A stretch of 64,000 bases of DNA from Lachnospiraceae bacterium (GCA_022791575.1 JAAVZI010000029.1:1-64000); one strand, 5' to 3'; positions 36,049-44,484 are shown, counted from the stretch's first letter. Numbers and translations: made by a program. The notes: generated by a model not told the origin, from the letters alone.

Positions 36049-37698
36049 CTACTTCGATAAATCCAGCTTCCGTACCGCATCCCGCAGATTCAGCACAAAG
36101 GCCGGAGATACCGACAATTCGTCAATGCCCATGCGCAGAAATGTTTCCGTAAGCGAAGTATCGGCCGCCAGCTCCCCGCAGATTCCAATCCACGCCCCAT
36201 GCTTATGCGCATTTTCCGCAGCCAGCTCAATCAAGCGCAGAATAGCCTCATGATGGGGGTCGCAGAACTCCTCCAGCTCCGCGTTCTGCCGGTCGCAGGC
36301 AAGGGTATACTGAGTGAGGTCGTTTGTGCCTATGCTGAAGAAATCCACCAGCGGCGCTAAGCGGTCGCTGATCACCGCGCTCGCAGGCGTCTCAATCATA
36401 ATACCCAGCTCAATCTCCCGGCTGTACTCAATCTCTTCTGCTTCCAGCTCCTTCTTGACCTCACCGCAGATGTCCAGAATCCGCTCCACCTCGCTGACGC
36501 TGGTCGCCATTGGAAACATAATGCCGAGGCTGCCGTATATCGAAGCCCGGTACAACGCCCGCAGCTGCGTTTTGAATATCTCCGGCCTTGTCAGACAGAT
36601 ACGGATAGCCCGCAGCCCCATCGCCGGATTTTCCTCCTTTTTCAGCTGGAAATAATCTGCCTGCTTATCCGCGCCGATATCCAAAGTACGAATAATAACC
36701 TTCTTGCCCGCCATGCTCTCCAGCACCTTTTTATAAGCCGCAAACTGTTCATCCTCCGTGGGGAAATCCGTTTTCTCCAGATACAGGAATTCGCTACGGA
36801 ACAGGCCGATTCCGCCCGCGTCATTGACCAGCACCGCACCAATATTTTCAATGCCGCCGATATTGGCATAGATATTCACCCGCTTGCCGTCGAGCGTTAC
36901 ATTTTCCTTGCCCTTCAGTTCCTGAAGCAGAGATTTCCTGCGCTCATCCTCGGCCTGGCGGCTGCGGTACTTGCGGCAGGTCTCCTCGCCGGGATTGACA
37001 AAGATTTCCCCGGTAAAGCCATCTACAATCATCGTATCCCCGTCATGAATGTTCTGCACGAAGCCGGCCCCGACGCCGATTACCGCCGGAATGTTCATAT
37101 TGCGCGCCAAAATTGCAGTGTGCGAATTCGAAGAGCCCAGCTCCGTCACAAAGGCCAGTACCTGTTCTTTATCGAGCAGCACCGTCTCGCTCGGCGCCAG
37201 ATCATCGGCACAGATAATCATTTTTTCACCGGAAGCCTCCGCTCTCTGCCCACAGTTTGTCAGATTTTGGATAATACGGTTGGAAATGTCGCGCACATCG
37301 GCAGCCCGCGCCTGCATATACCCGTCGTCCATCGCCTGGAACATTTCCGCAAAATTATCCGCTGTCAGCGCCACGGCATACTCGGCATTGACCATCTGCG
37401 TCTCCATAATATTGTGGATCGAATCGTTGTAATCGTCATCCTCAATCATCATCATATGAATTTCAAATATCTGCGCGTTGGTCTCACCGACCTCTTTCAC
37501 GGCTTTCTCGTAAATGTTCTGGATCTGCTGGATGGATTTTGACTTTGCCTCCTCCAGCCTTGCCAATTCTTGGTCAAGATCTTCAATCCGCTCCCGCTTT
37601 ACCGTTACCTCGCTGCGCTTGAAAATAGAAACCCTGCCGATGGCAATTGCGCCGAACACGCCTTTTCCCTGATATCTTTCCTCATTCATCGTTTTCAC
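36049..37698 (-). CDS. ptsI: PTS enzyme I (phosphoenolpyruvate-protein phosphotransferase)
   Basis: The 549-residue cytosolic enzyme takes phosphate from PEP to HPr. The phospho-His lies in GSSNSHTAILARN near residue 190. The PEP-binding TIM barrel has GIGLFRSEFLY, RTLDIGADK, a substrate-binding FSIGTNDLTQY and the Cys-bearing WIGICGEL. The family is 540-580 residues, so this is full length. It is the last gene of the operon, 34 bp after HPr. Confidence 0.97.
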   Translation of the reverse strand: MKTMNEERYQGKGVFGAIAIGRVSIFKRSEVTVKRERIEDLDQELARLEEAKSKSIQQIQNIYEKAVKEVGETNAQIFEIHMMMIEDDDYNDSIHNIMETQMVNAEYAVALTADNFAEMFQAMDDGYMQARAADVRDISNRIIQNLTNCGQRAEASGEKMIICADDLAPSETVLLDKEQVLAFVTELGSSNSHTAILARNMNIPAVIGVGAGFVQNIHDGDTMIVDGFTGEIFVNPGEETCRKYRSRQAEDERRKSLLQELKGKENVTLDGKRVNIYANIGGIENIGAVLVNDAGGIGLFRSEFLYLEKTDFPTEDEQFAAYKKVLESMAGKKVIIRTLDIGADKQADYFQLKKEENPAMGLRAIRICLTRPEIFKTQLRALYRASIYGSLGIMFPMATSVSEVERILDICGEVKKELEAEEIEYSREIELGIMIETPASAVISDRLAPLVDFFSIGTNDLTQYTLACDRQNAELEEFCDPHHEAILRLIELAAENAHKHGAWIGICGELAADTSLTETFLRMGIDELSVSPAFVLNLRDAVRKLDLSK

Positions 37699-37732
37699 CT
37701 CCGCCTGTTATGGGAAATGGGTATGGTCTGCC

Positions 37733-37990
37733 TTATAGATTGGAATTGAAAAATTCCTCCATCCCTTTTGCTGCTGCCGTCTCGTCTGCGCCTTCTACCG
37801 TTACCGTCACTTCGTCGCCACATTTTACGCCCATGCCCATCACTGCCATCAGCTTGGCGGCACTTGCCTTCTTGCCCTTGCAGGTCAGTGTAATTTCGCT
37901 CTCATAGCCCTTTGCCGCTTTTACCAGCAGCCCTGCCGGCCTTGCGTGAATTCCGATTTCGTCCTGGATGGTGTAGGTAAATGTTTTCAT
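37733..37990 (-). CDS. ptsH: PTS phosphocarrier protein HPr
   Basis: The 85-residue protein has the phospho-His site GIHARPAG (His15 equivalent) and the C-terminal GADETAA helix. By alignment from HARP onward, the position of the regulatory Ser46 of Bacillus HPr (KSIMGVMSLG) reads AKLMAVMGMG, so Ser46 is replaced by Lys and Ser52 by Gly. Phosphorylation by HPr kinase, the trigger of CcpA-mediated repression, should not occur at that site. GGAAG lies before the ATG. It sits between the IICBA transporter and enzyme I. Confidence 0.95.
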   Translation of the reverse strand: MKTFTYTIQDEIGIHARPAGLLVKAAKGYESEITLTCKGKKASAAKLMAVMGMGVKCGDEVTVTVEGADETAAAKGMEEFFNSNL

Positions 37991-38062
37991 AGTGATACTT
38001 CCTTTCCTTTTTTATATTTTGATTTGATTTCTATTAATGAAATTGCAGTAACAATTGCCTTT

Positions 38063-40282
38063 TTATTTTATTTCGATCAATGTGTCCCCGGCGTTTATGC
38101 TGCCTTCAGCCGTTTGAACCACTTCGTTGTAATCGTCACTGTTACATATAATCATCGGCGTGGTTAGCTGATAGCCTGCCTTTTTAATATTTTCCAGATC
38201 AAAGGTAATCAGCAGGTCGCCTTTCTTTACGCTCTGGCCGTCGCTGACGTGGGATTCGTAGTACTGGCCGTTGAGTTTTACGGTATCAATTCCGATATGA
38301 AGCAGAATTTCTACACCGTCCCCGGAAATAAGGTTCACAGCATGTTTGGTGTCAAAGACGGTGTCTACGGTTCCGTCGCATGGGGCGTAGAGCTTTCCTT
38401 CGCTGGGCTCTACTGCCGCGCCCTGACCTAGAATTTTCTGTGAAAATACTTCGTCTTCGACGTCCTCTAATTTGACCGCAGTTCCGTTCATATGCGCATA
38501 TAATGTGATCTGTGTTCCGCTGTCTGCAGCCGTTTGACTGACAGGGGAATCTGCGCCTGCCGTATCTGCATTCTTATTATGAGAGCCGGCGCTATTGTGC
38601 TGATTTTTGTCAACGTTAGCGGAACGTTCTTCCGCAAATGTTTCCGTTACATCCTGATCCCCGAGCAAAACTTCTGCATGATCGGATTCTGGTGTATCCA
38701 GAAAATCCTCCAGATTGGATTTTACAACTGAAACCTGCGGGCCGTAGATCACTTGGACGCCGTCGCCTTTGTGAATGACGCCGGAGGCGCCGCTGGATTT
38801 GAGCAGGTCGTCGCTGACTTTGGACGCATCTTTGACGGTTACACGCAATCGGGTGGCGCAGCAGTCGAGGTCGGAGAGATTTTCCTTACCGCCGAGTCCT
38901 GTCAGAATCATGGCGCTGATAACGTCGCCGCTTGTTCCGCCCGCTGCCTTTGAGGCCTTGGCCTCGTTGACGTCGCTTCTGCGGTAGAGCTTAGGCTCGA
39001 TATGATCCGGTTCGCGGCCGGGCGTTCTCAGCTTCAGCTTTGTTATCATGGTATAAAAGACGAAATAGTATACAATTGCATATACAATTCCGACAATTAC
39101 AATCCAAATCCAGTGGGTCTTAGCATTTCCCTGAAGGACGCCAAAGAGCGTAAAGTCGATAAATCCGCCGGAAAATGTCATTCCCACGCCGACGCCGAAG
39201 ATATGCATCAGCATATACGAGAGTCCGGCAAGTACGCAGTGTACGCCGTACATCAGCGGGGCTACGAATAAAAAGGTGAATTCGAGCGGTTCGGTAATTC
39301 CGGTCAGGAAGGAGGTCAGCGCTGCTGAGAGAAGCAGGCCGCCCACCACTTTTTTCTTCTCCGGCCGCGCAGCTTTGTACATGGCAAATGCGGCTGCCGG
39401 AAGCCCGAACATCATAAATGGGAATTTTCCGGTCATAAAACGGGTAGCGGATACGGAAAATACGTCGGTTGATTTGGAGGCAAGTTCGGCGAAGAAAATG
39501 TTCTGCGCCCCCTGTACGACCGTTCCGTCAATCAACATAGAGCCGCCCAGTTCGGTCTGCCAGAACGGCATGTAAAATACATGATGCAGGCCGAAGGGAA
39601 TTAACGCCCTTTCTATAATACCATAAATCCAAGTTCCTGCATAGCCGGAATCGAGTACAAGCTGCCCAAGGTGGGCAATGCCCGACTGTACGACCGGCCA
39701 CAGGTAGAACATAACAATGCCGACAATCAGGTAAACAATGCTGGTTACAATCGGCACAAATCTAGTTCCGCCGAAAAAGGACAGCACCTGCGGCAGCTCG
39801 GTTTTGTAAAAACGGTTGTGCAGCGCCGCAACGCCGAGGCCGACGATGATACCGCCGAAAACGCCCATCTGCAGCGTAGTGATACCCAGCACGGAAGTTG
39901 TGGAGTTGGCCGCCATCGCCTCTACGCCGCCTTTGGCCGTTATCAGAGCGCTGATGGCGGTGTTCATAATCAGATAGCCGATAGCGCCGGAGAGAGCGGC
40001 AACCTCTTTTTCTTTTTTCGCCATGCCGATGGCGACGCCCATGGCAAAGAGCAGGGCAAGGTTGTCAAAGACGACGCTTCCGGTTTTGCTCATAATGTCG
40101 AGCACTGTGTAGAGCACGCCGCCTTCTTTGATGATGCTTCCCAGACGATAGGTTTCAATCGTCGTGGGATTGGTAAAGGAGCTTCCGATTCCCAGCAGCA
40201 GCCCGGCTACCGGAAGCAGTGCGATCGGGAGCATAAATGAACGCCCGACCCTTTGAAGAATGCCAAATATTTTGTCCTTCAT
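38063..40282 (-). CDS. PTS glucose-type transporter, EIICBA fusion
   Basis: About 739 residues from the ATG of MKDKIFGIL; AGGAGG lies seven bases upstream and the 42 codons open before it overlap the antiterminator gene. Domains: EIIC membrane channel (~1-425, about ten hydrophobic segments), EIIB with the phospho-Cys in DLDCCATRLR near 471, a polar linker (~545-610), and EIIA with the His in LLHIGIDT near 660. It imports and phosphorylates a hexose, glucose or N-acetylglucosamine type; the sequence alone does not settle which. It lies 20 bp after the antiterminator gene. Confidence 0.93.
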   Translation of the reverse strand: MKDKIFGILQRVGRSFMLPIALLPVAGLLLGIGSSFTNPTTIETYRLGSIIKEGGVLYTVLDIMSKTGSVVFDNLALLFAMGVAIGMAKKEKEVAALSGAIGYLIMNTAISALITAKGGVEAMAANSTTSVLGITTLQMGVFGGIIVGLGVAALHNRFYKTELPQVLSFFGGTRFVPIVTSIVYLIVGIVMFYLWPVVQSGIAHLGQLVLDSGYAGTWIYGIIERALIPFGLHHVFYMPFWQTELGGSMLIDGTVVQGAQNIFFAELASKSTDVFSVSATRFMTGKFPFMMFGLPAAAFAMYKAARPEKKKVVGGLLLSAALTSFLTGITEPLEFTFLFVAPLMYGVHCVLAGLSYMLMHIFGVGVGMTFSGGFIDFTLFGVLQGNAKTHWIWIVIVGIVYAIVYYFVFYTMITKLKLRTPGREPDHIEPKLYRRSDVNEAKASKAAGGTSGDVISAMILTGLGGKENLSDLDCCATRLRVTVKDASKVSDDLLKSSGASGVIHKGDGVQVIYGPQVSVVKSNLEDFLDTPESDHAEVLLGDQDVTETFAEERSANVDKNQHNSAGSHNKNADTAGADSPVSQTAADSGTQITLYAHMNGTAVKLEDVEDEVFSQKILGQGAAVEPSEGKLYAPCDGTVDTVFDTKHAVNLISGDGVEILLHIGIDTVKLNGQYYESHVSDGQSVKKGDLLITFDLENIKKAGYQLTTPMIICNSDDYNEVVQTAEGSINAGDTLIEIK

Positions 40283-40302
40283 TGAATGACCTCCTTTATT
40301 TT

Positions 40303-41139
40303 TTAGCTTACCAGGATTTTGAGCTGCAGGGACAACAGCAGCAATTCGTCCTCGGTAATGCTTTTTTTGTATGTTTTTAAAATGTAGTCCTGAATGCACT
40401 TCGCACACTTATAAGGTTTTACATATTTTTGCTTAATTAAACCTGAAAATTCTTCATCGTGACTGAGAACTGCAGGAATGGTTTCACATTTGTACAAACG
40501 CTGAGCCAGCTGCTTGATCTGTGTGCGGAAATAGTCGTATGCCGTCATGGTTTTGTCGATTTTTCCTGAATAAAATTTATCGACGATGTCAAGGCAGCCA
40601 TTTACCATTTTTGTCAAGTCGGGAACCTCGCTCATTTTTGTAGAAAATCTAGCGTTAATGATATGCATGGCAATAAATCCAGCTTCATCTTCGTGGAATT
40701 GAATGCCTAATATTTCTTTGATCTGACGGATGCAGTATCTGCCAAGCTCTAATTCTTCTGGGAAGCATTCGCGGATGGAGTCCATCAGCGGGTTGGCAAA
40801 TTCCATTCCCTGTTTGCTGCGCTCAATGGCAAAACCGATGTGGTCGGAGAGCGTGACAATCAGAGATTCATTAAGCTTTCCGTTAAGGGATTGTTTGATG
40901 TATTCTACCAGGTCATCCGTGAGCTTAATGTATTCGTATGGAATTTCCGTCAGGCATTCAATCATACGTTTACGCAGGCCAGAATCAGTAATCATGTAGA
41001 TTTTCTGGATCTGCTCTGGGCGGACGGTGTCGCCGCATTTTCTGCCGAAGCCGATACCTTTGCCGGATACGATCTGCTCGGCACCTTTGTCATCCTTGAC
41101 ACATACGGTGTTGTTATTGATTACTTTGATAATTTTCAC
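40303..41139 (-). CDS. BglG/LicT/GlcT-family transcription antiterminator
   Basis: The 278-residue protein has an N-terminal RNA-binding CAT domain (1-58, KIIKVINNNTV...GKGIGFG) and two PRD domains. PRD1 keeps both phospho-His sites (LSDHIGFAIER near 100; FIAMHIINAR near 158). PRD2 has Gln at both expected His positions (FRTQIKQLAQR near 209; LLSLQLKI near the C-terminus). The start is GTG with GGAGG eight bases upstream. It is the first gene of the PTS operon and lies behind a RAT/terminator leader, so it should control its own operon. Phosphorylation of PRD1 by the EII would switch it off without substrate. Confidence 0.92.
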   Translation of the reverse strand: MKIIKVINNNTVCVKDDKGAEQIVSGKGIGFGRKCGDTVRPEQIQKIYMITDSGLRKRMIECLTEIPYEYIKLTDDLVEYIKQSLNGKLNESLIVTLSDHIGFAIERSKQGMEFANPLMDSIRECFPEELELGRYCIRQIKEILGIQFHEDEAGFIAMHIINARFSTKMSEVPDLTKMVNGCLDIVDKFYSGKIDKTMTAYDYFRTQIKQLAQRLYKCETIPAVLSHDEEFSGLIKQKYVKPYKCAKCIQDYILKTYKKSITEDELLLLSLQLKILVS

Positions 41140-41191
41140 GGTTTTGGCCTCCCTAGTGGAGCGGTATGTTCTTTTCGAGTCTTACTGGAAT

Positions 41192-41238
41192 AAAAAAACC
41201 AACTTAATATAGCGTAAATATACTATACAAAGTTGGTT
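41192..41238 (-). terminator. Leader terminator of the PTS operon
   Basis: On the minus strand AACCAACTT (41238-41230) pairs with AAGTTGGTT (41205-41197), followed by seven T. Its 5' arm overlaps the 3' half of the RAT hairpin, so the two structures are mutually exclusive. Confidence 0.85.
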
Positions 41239-41270
41239 ATGCCCAGTCATCATCGAAAGGTAACACTCCA
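41235..41270 (-). promoter_or_regulatory. RAT (ribonucleic antiterminator) site
   Basis: On the minus strand GGAGTGTTACC ... GGGCATAACC closely follows the BglG/LicT RAT pattern (GGATTGTTAC ... GGCAAAACC). Binding by the antiterminator encoded just downstream should prevent the overlapping terminator from forming. Confidence 0.75.
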
Positions 41271-41320
41271 ATAAATATTTTATAAACTTATTAAAAATTC
41301 TATTTAAATTAACTAAAAAT

Positions 41321-41349
41321 ACAATAGCATAATTTGTAATATTTGTCAA
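41321..41349 (-). promoter_or_regulatory. Sigma-A promoter of the PTS operon
   Basis: On the minus strand a perfect TTGACA (41349-41344), 17-base spacer and TATTGT (41326-41321). The leader of about 175 bases contains the RAT and terminator. Confidence 0.75.
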
Positions 41350-41457
41350 TATGTTTATGAAACTTTTTTTAAATCTATAATACTTGTTAAAAATATACAA
41401 CTATGCTATGGCTGACTATACAAATCCATTCCCAGCCAATGACTCGTATCTTTTATC

Positions 41458-43056
41458 CTAATCTGTTTCCTCTTCTCCCTCTCCCTTCTTACCTGCAAGC
41501 TTAGCACCTGCGAAACCAGCCAGCACCGACTGCAGGTCAATGCCCGTTGATTCCTTTAAACCATCGGTTACTTGGGTCATCGTACCCATAATATCTTTCA
41601 TAAGCTTTGCAGAGTTTCCATCGCCATACATTGTAATTCGATCTACCTTTGCCAATGGTTCTGCAATATTTTTGGCAATTTCAGGCATGGCTTTAAAATA
41701 CATTTCCAATACAGCCGCCTCACCCATCTGCTTCATCGCTTCCGCTTTTTTCTCAATACCTTCCGCCTCTGCCAGCGCCTTGGCCCTAATCGCCTCTGCT
41801 TCTGCCAGTCCCTTACTGCGGATACCTTCTGCCTCCTGCTCCATTGCATACTTCTTAGCCTCTGCAGTTGCCCGCAGGGCTTCTGCCTCTTTCTCTCTCT
41901 CGAACTTATCTGCTTCCGCATTTCTCTGGCGTTCAAACAGCTGGGCTTCTGATTTCCGCTGCATTTCATACAGATTGGCATCCGATTCCTGCTGTTTTGC
42001 ATACTTCTCCGCATCGGCCTGTTTCTTTACTGTTGCTTCCAGCGTCCGTTCTGTCAGCTCTACTTCCTTCTCTTTTAAAGCAATCGCTTTTTCCTGACGA
42101 GCCAGATTGGCATCAGCTGTTGTAATCTCTACTGTCTTTCGCTCTGTCTCCTGCTGAATCTGATAGGCCGCGTCAGCAATCGCCTTTTTGGTATCTGCCG
42201 CTTTCTGCAGTTCCGCCTTACGGATTGCCAGATCATTTTCCTTCTGTGCAATCAAAGTATCTGCATTAATTTGTGCTTCCTTGGACTCTCGGTTTGCCTC
42301 CGCCTGTACAACAGCCTTTTCCTTCTGCGCCTTGGCAATAGCGTTTGCAATCTCCAAATCCGAACTGACCTGGGCGTCATTCGCCTCTTTTTTGGCCTGC
42401 GCCTGTGCCTTAGCAATCTCCTTCTCACTATCTGCCCTGGAAATCGCTGCATTCTTCTGAATTTTCACAATATTGTCTACACCAAGATTCTCAATCACAC
42501 CGTTTCCATCTACAAAATTCTGTACATTAAAACTGACAATATCAAGTCCCATAGAAGCAAGATCGGGCTCTGCATTTTCCTTCACCAGATTGGCAAATTT
42601 CTGACGATCGCTGACCATTTCTTCTAAATTCATCTTGCCAACAATTTCTCTCATATTTCCTTCCAGAACTTCTCGAGAAACCTGTGCAATATAATCGGTC
42701 GGTTTATTTAGAAAATTCTGTGCTGCTAGAGCAAGTCGGTCGTTGTTATCGCTGATCTTAACATTTACAGCGGCATCTACCTTAATATTAATATAATCTG
42801 CTGTTGGAACTGCACTAGAAGTTTTCACATCAATGGGTATCAACTGCAGATTCAGCTCATCTTTTTTCTCCAAAAATGGTATTTTCAGTCCTGCTTTACC
42901 AATCAGCACCTTGGGGCGTTTTCTTAAACCGGATATAATGTAGGCGGTATCCGGCGACGCTTTCACATAACCCAACGTAAAAATAACTATTAGTAAAATA
43001 ACTACGGCAGCAATCGGAACTGCTGTTTTCATAATTTCTAAAATTTCTTCGTTCAT
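41458..43056 (-). CDS. Flotillin-family protein (FloT/YqiK type)
   Basis: About 532 residues from MNEEILEIMK, with AAGGAG ten bases upstream; an earlier ATG lies too close to that box. One N-terminal membrane segment (~12-32) is followed by an SPFH domain (~35-210), a long Glu/Ala-rich coiled coil (~215-450) and a C-terminal part ending GKKGEGEEETD. Length fits FloT rather than the shorter FloA. Flotillins form membrane microdomain scaffolds. No NfeD gene adjoins it. A palindromic element (R3) begins 36 bp upstream of the start codon, with no other promoter room, so expression may depend on it. Confidence 0.93.
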   Translation of the reverse strand: MNEEILEIMKTAVPIAAVVILLIVIFTLGYVKASPDTAYIISGLRKRPKVLIGKAGLKIPFLEKKDELNLQLIPIDVKTSSAVPTADYINIKVDAAVNVKISDNNDRLALAAQNFLNKPTDYIAQVSREVLEGNMREIVGKMNLEEMVSDRQKFANLVKENAEPDLASMGLDIVSFNVQNFVDGNGVIENLGVDNIVKIQKNAAISRADSEKEIAKAQAQAKKEANDAQVSSDLEIANAIAKAQKEKAVVQAEANRESKEAQINADTLIAQKENDLAIRKAELQKAADTKKAIADAAYQIQQETERKTVEITTADANLARQEKAIALKEKEVELTERTLEATVKKQADAEKYAKQQESDANLYEMQRKSEAQLFERQRNAEADKFEREKEAEALRATAEAKKYAMEQEAEGIRSKGLAEAEAIRAKALAEAEGIEKKAEAMKQMGEAAVLEMYFKAMPEIAKNIAEPLAKVDRITMYGDGNSAKLMKDIMGTMTQVTDGLKESTGIDLQSVLAGFAGAKLAGKKGEGEEETD

Positions 43057-43091
43057 ATGTATCATTCTCCTTTTGATTTATTATAGTATTA

Positions 43092-43229
43092 GGTGATTGC
43101 GAAAGTCTGAATCAAAGCGACGATTTTAGACAAAACATACAAAAACGCCGCTCAAAGACGTTTTTGATTCGCTCTGTTTTTGTATGTTTTGCCTAAAATC
43201 TGGTTACGAATCATGTTTTTGCAATTGCC
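43092..43229 (-). repeat. TA-flanked palindromic element R3 (short type)
   Basis: 138 bp, ends GGTGATTGCGAAAG and TTTTTGCAATTGCC, TA on both sides. Long complementary arms (CGATTTTAGACAAAACATAC with its partner near 43172-43201). TTGATT on the minus strand at 43115-43110, 18 bp from the TA; the hexamer beginning there is TAATAC. Confidence 0.8.
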
Positions 43230-43245
43230 TATATTATAGTATATC

Positions 43246-43450
43246 GGTGATTGCGAAAGTCACATTTAAAGCGACGAGTTTGAACAATAGATACAAAAAT
43301 TCCGCTCAAAGACGTTGATTGGATATGAGGAGATACGACATGAGGAGGGACCCACAAGGTGGGAGGAGTCCTAGTGTCAGTACTTAATTCGCTGCATTTT
43401 TGTATCTATTGCCCAAACTCTGACAGTAAAATGAGAATTTTGCAACTGCT
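43246..43450 (-). repeat. Palindromic element R4 (module A type)
   Basis: 205 bp with the family ends (GGTGATTGCGAAAG, TTTTGCAACTGC). The centre holds module A: GACATGAGGAGGGACCCAC, a short loop, GTGGGAGGAGTCCT and GTGTCAG, also present in R8. The left outer dinucleotide has decayed from TA. Confidence 0.72.
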
Positions 43451-43625
43451 TATATTATAGTATATATTTCGACAATTTTCAACATAACTAGAATGAAAAT
43501 TCTGTTGAACATTCACAAATTAATTTCTATTTCCAGTGATTACGGTTGCCTTTAACACTATTATATGCTACACTCAAAACACTACATGCATATATTAAAT
43601 TTTACATATGCTTGTTATTTCTATA

Positions 43626-43798
43626 GACATTTGCGAAAGACTGATTTAATCACGATTTTTAGGCATAACTTCTAAAATTGTTGTTCAAAGACGTTTTGAT
43701 GGACATGAGCATAGTTTTGTACCAAGATAATTCCCCAAAATCAAAGCGGAGACAACTTTGTTTAAACTTGTCGCCTGAATGTAACTTTCACAACCACC
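43626..43798 (+). repeat. Palindromic element R5 (module B type, decayed)
   Basis: 173 bp with ends GACATTTGCGAAAG and CTTTCACAACCACC. It shares the TTCCCC...AAAGCGGAGACAACTTTG module with R1 and R6. The right TA has changed to GA. It has the same polarity as R6. Confidence 0.65.
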
Positions 43799-43813
43799 GA
43801 TCATATTACATTA

Positions 43814-43983
43814 GGCATTTGCAAAAATTTCATTTAACTGTCAGAGTTTGGGCAATAGATACAAAAGTGTAGCGAATCAAAAAAGTCTTTGAGCGGAATT
43901 TTTGTATTACGGTAATTCCCCGATATAAAATCGGGGACAATTTGTTCAAACTCGTCGCCTTGAATGCGACTTTCGCAATTATC
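43814..43983 (+). repeat. TA-flanked palindromic element R6 (module B type)
   Basis: 170 bp, ends GGCATTTGCAAAA and CTTTCGCAATTATC, TA on both sides. The module B part forms its own hairpin (TTCCCCGAT...ATCGGGGA). The right end lies 30 bp before the 43-codon ORF. TTGAAT at 43960-43965, 18 bases and TAATAT at 43984-43989. Confidence 0.75.
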
Positions 43984-44013
43984 TAATATCATATTTAAGA
44001 AAGGATAGAAATT

Positions 44014-44145
44014 ATGGCTGATTATGGTGAATATGGCGATTTTGAAGATTTCGACTGGGAAATGGAAGAGCTGGCCGAAGAATTGGAACGCAGGAAATCA
44101 GAACAAACTAAAGAACAAACAGACCAAAAAAGTGCTGCCGAATAA
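44014..44145 (+). CDS. 43-residue acidic small protein, unknown
   Basis: ATG preceded by GAAAGGATAG at good distance opens a 43-residue frame, MADYGEYGDFEDFDWEMEE... ending QKSAAE. The first half is rich in Asp, Glu and aromatic residues, the second half is a likely charged helix (ELAEELERRKSEQTKEQ). No membrane segment or known family. The clear ribosome-binding site and the two repeat elements upstream, as at other genes here, support a real gene. Confidence 0.6.
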   Translation: MADYGEYGDFEDFDWEMEELAEELERRKSEQTKEQTDQKSAAE

Positions 44146-44484
44146 ATTTCCGGTAAATTGACGAAAATGGATTGTATGGAATCAAAACTATATGATAATC
44201 CATAACGGGATTTTCCCAGAGGAAATCATAATATTACAATTATTCCGATCATAATGAAAAAGATGACATCAATTATTTATTATTGATGCTGGCTTTGCTT
44301 TGATTATGAACTATATCACAAAAAATGTGTCATTATCCGATCTGCGGACGAAGTAATTACCATTGGAATACTTTATTTGCTGTAAATTTATGAAAATAAC
44401 TTTCAGTAAAACGGGGAGCTGTCGATTCAGACAGTTCCCCGCTTTGAGTATTTTGATAATTTATTTCTGATTTAGAAATTTATA
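44146..44484. other. Intergenic region of ~340 bp with possible gene remnant
   Basis: It holds the strong terminator at 44408-44441. The stretch about 44278-44360 reads as an open but start-less frame (IIDAGFALIMNYITKNVSLSD...), which may be a decayed gene fragment; I do not recognise it. Confidence 0.35.
44408..44441 (-). terminator. Terminator of the exosortase-G operon
   Basis: On the minus strand CGGGGAACTGTC pairs with GACAGCTCCCCG (44441-44430 with 44423-44412) around a six-base loop, followed by TTTTAC. It lies 44 bp after the stop of the last operon gene and could also act on the plus strand after the 43-codon ORF. Confidence 0.8.

Larger units (their letters stand above)
43057..44013. 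other. 957-bp intergenic region filled with four palindromic elements
   Basis: Elements R3 (43092-43229), R4 (43246-43450), R5 (43626-43798) and R6 (43814-43983) fill most of it. R3 and R4 point left at flotillin; R5 and R6 point right at the 43-codon ORF. The spacer 43451-43625 is AT-rich with nothing recognised. Confidence 0.75.

Noticed and set aside
40283..40408. Longer N-terminus for the PTS IICBA protein
   Set aside because: The extra 42 codons overlap the antiterminator gene, do not resemble EIIC, and AGGAGG points to the ATG at 40282.
41403..41440. Hairpin GGCTG...CAGCC as flotillin terminator
   Set aside because: The stem is only five pairs with a long loop and no T run follows.
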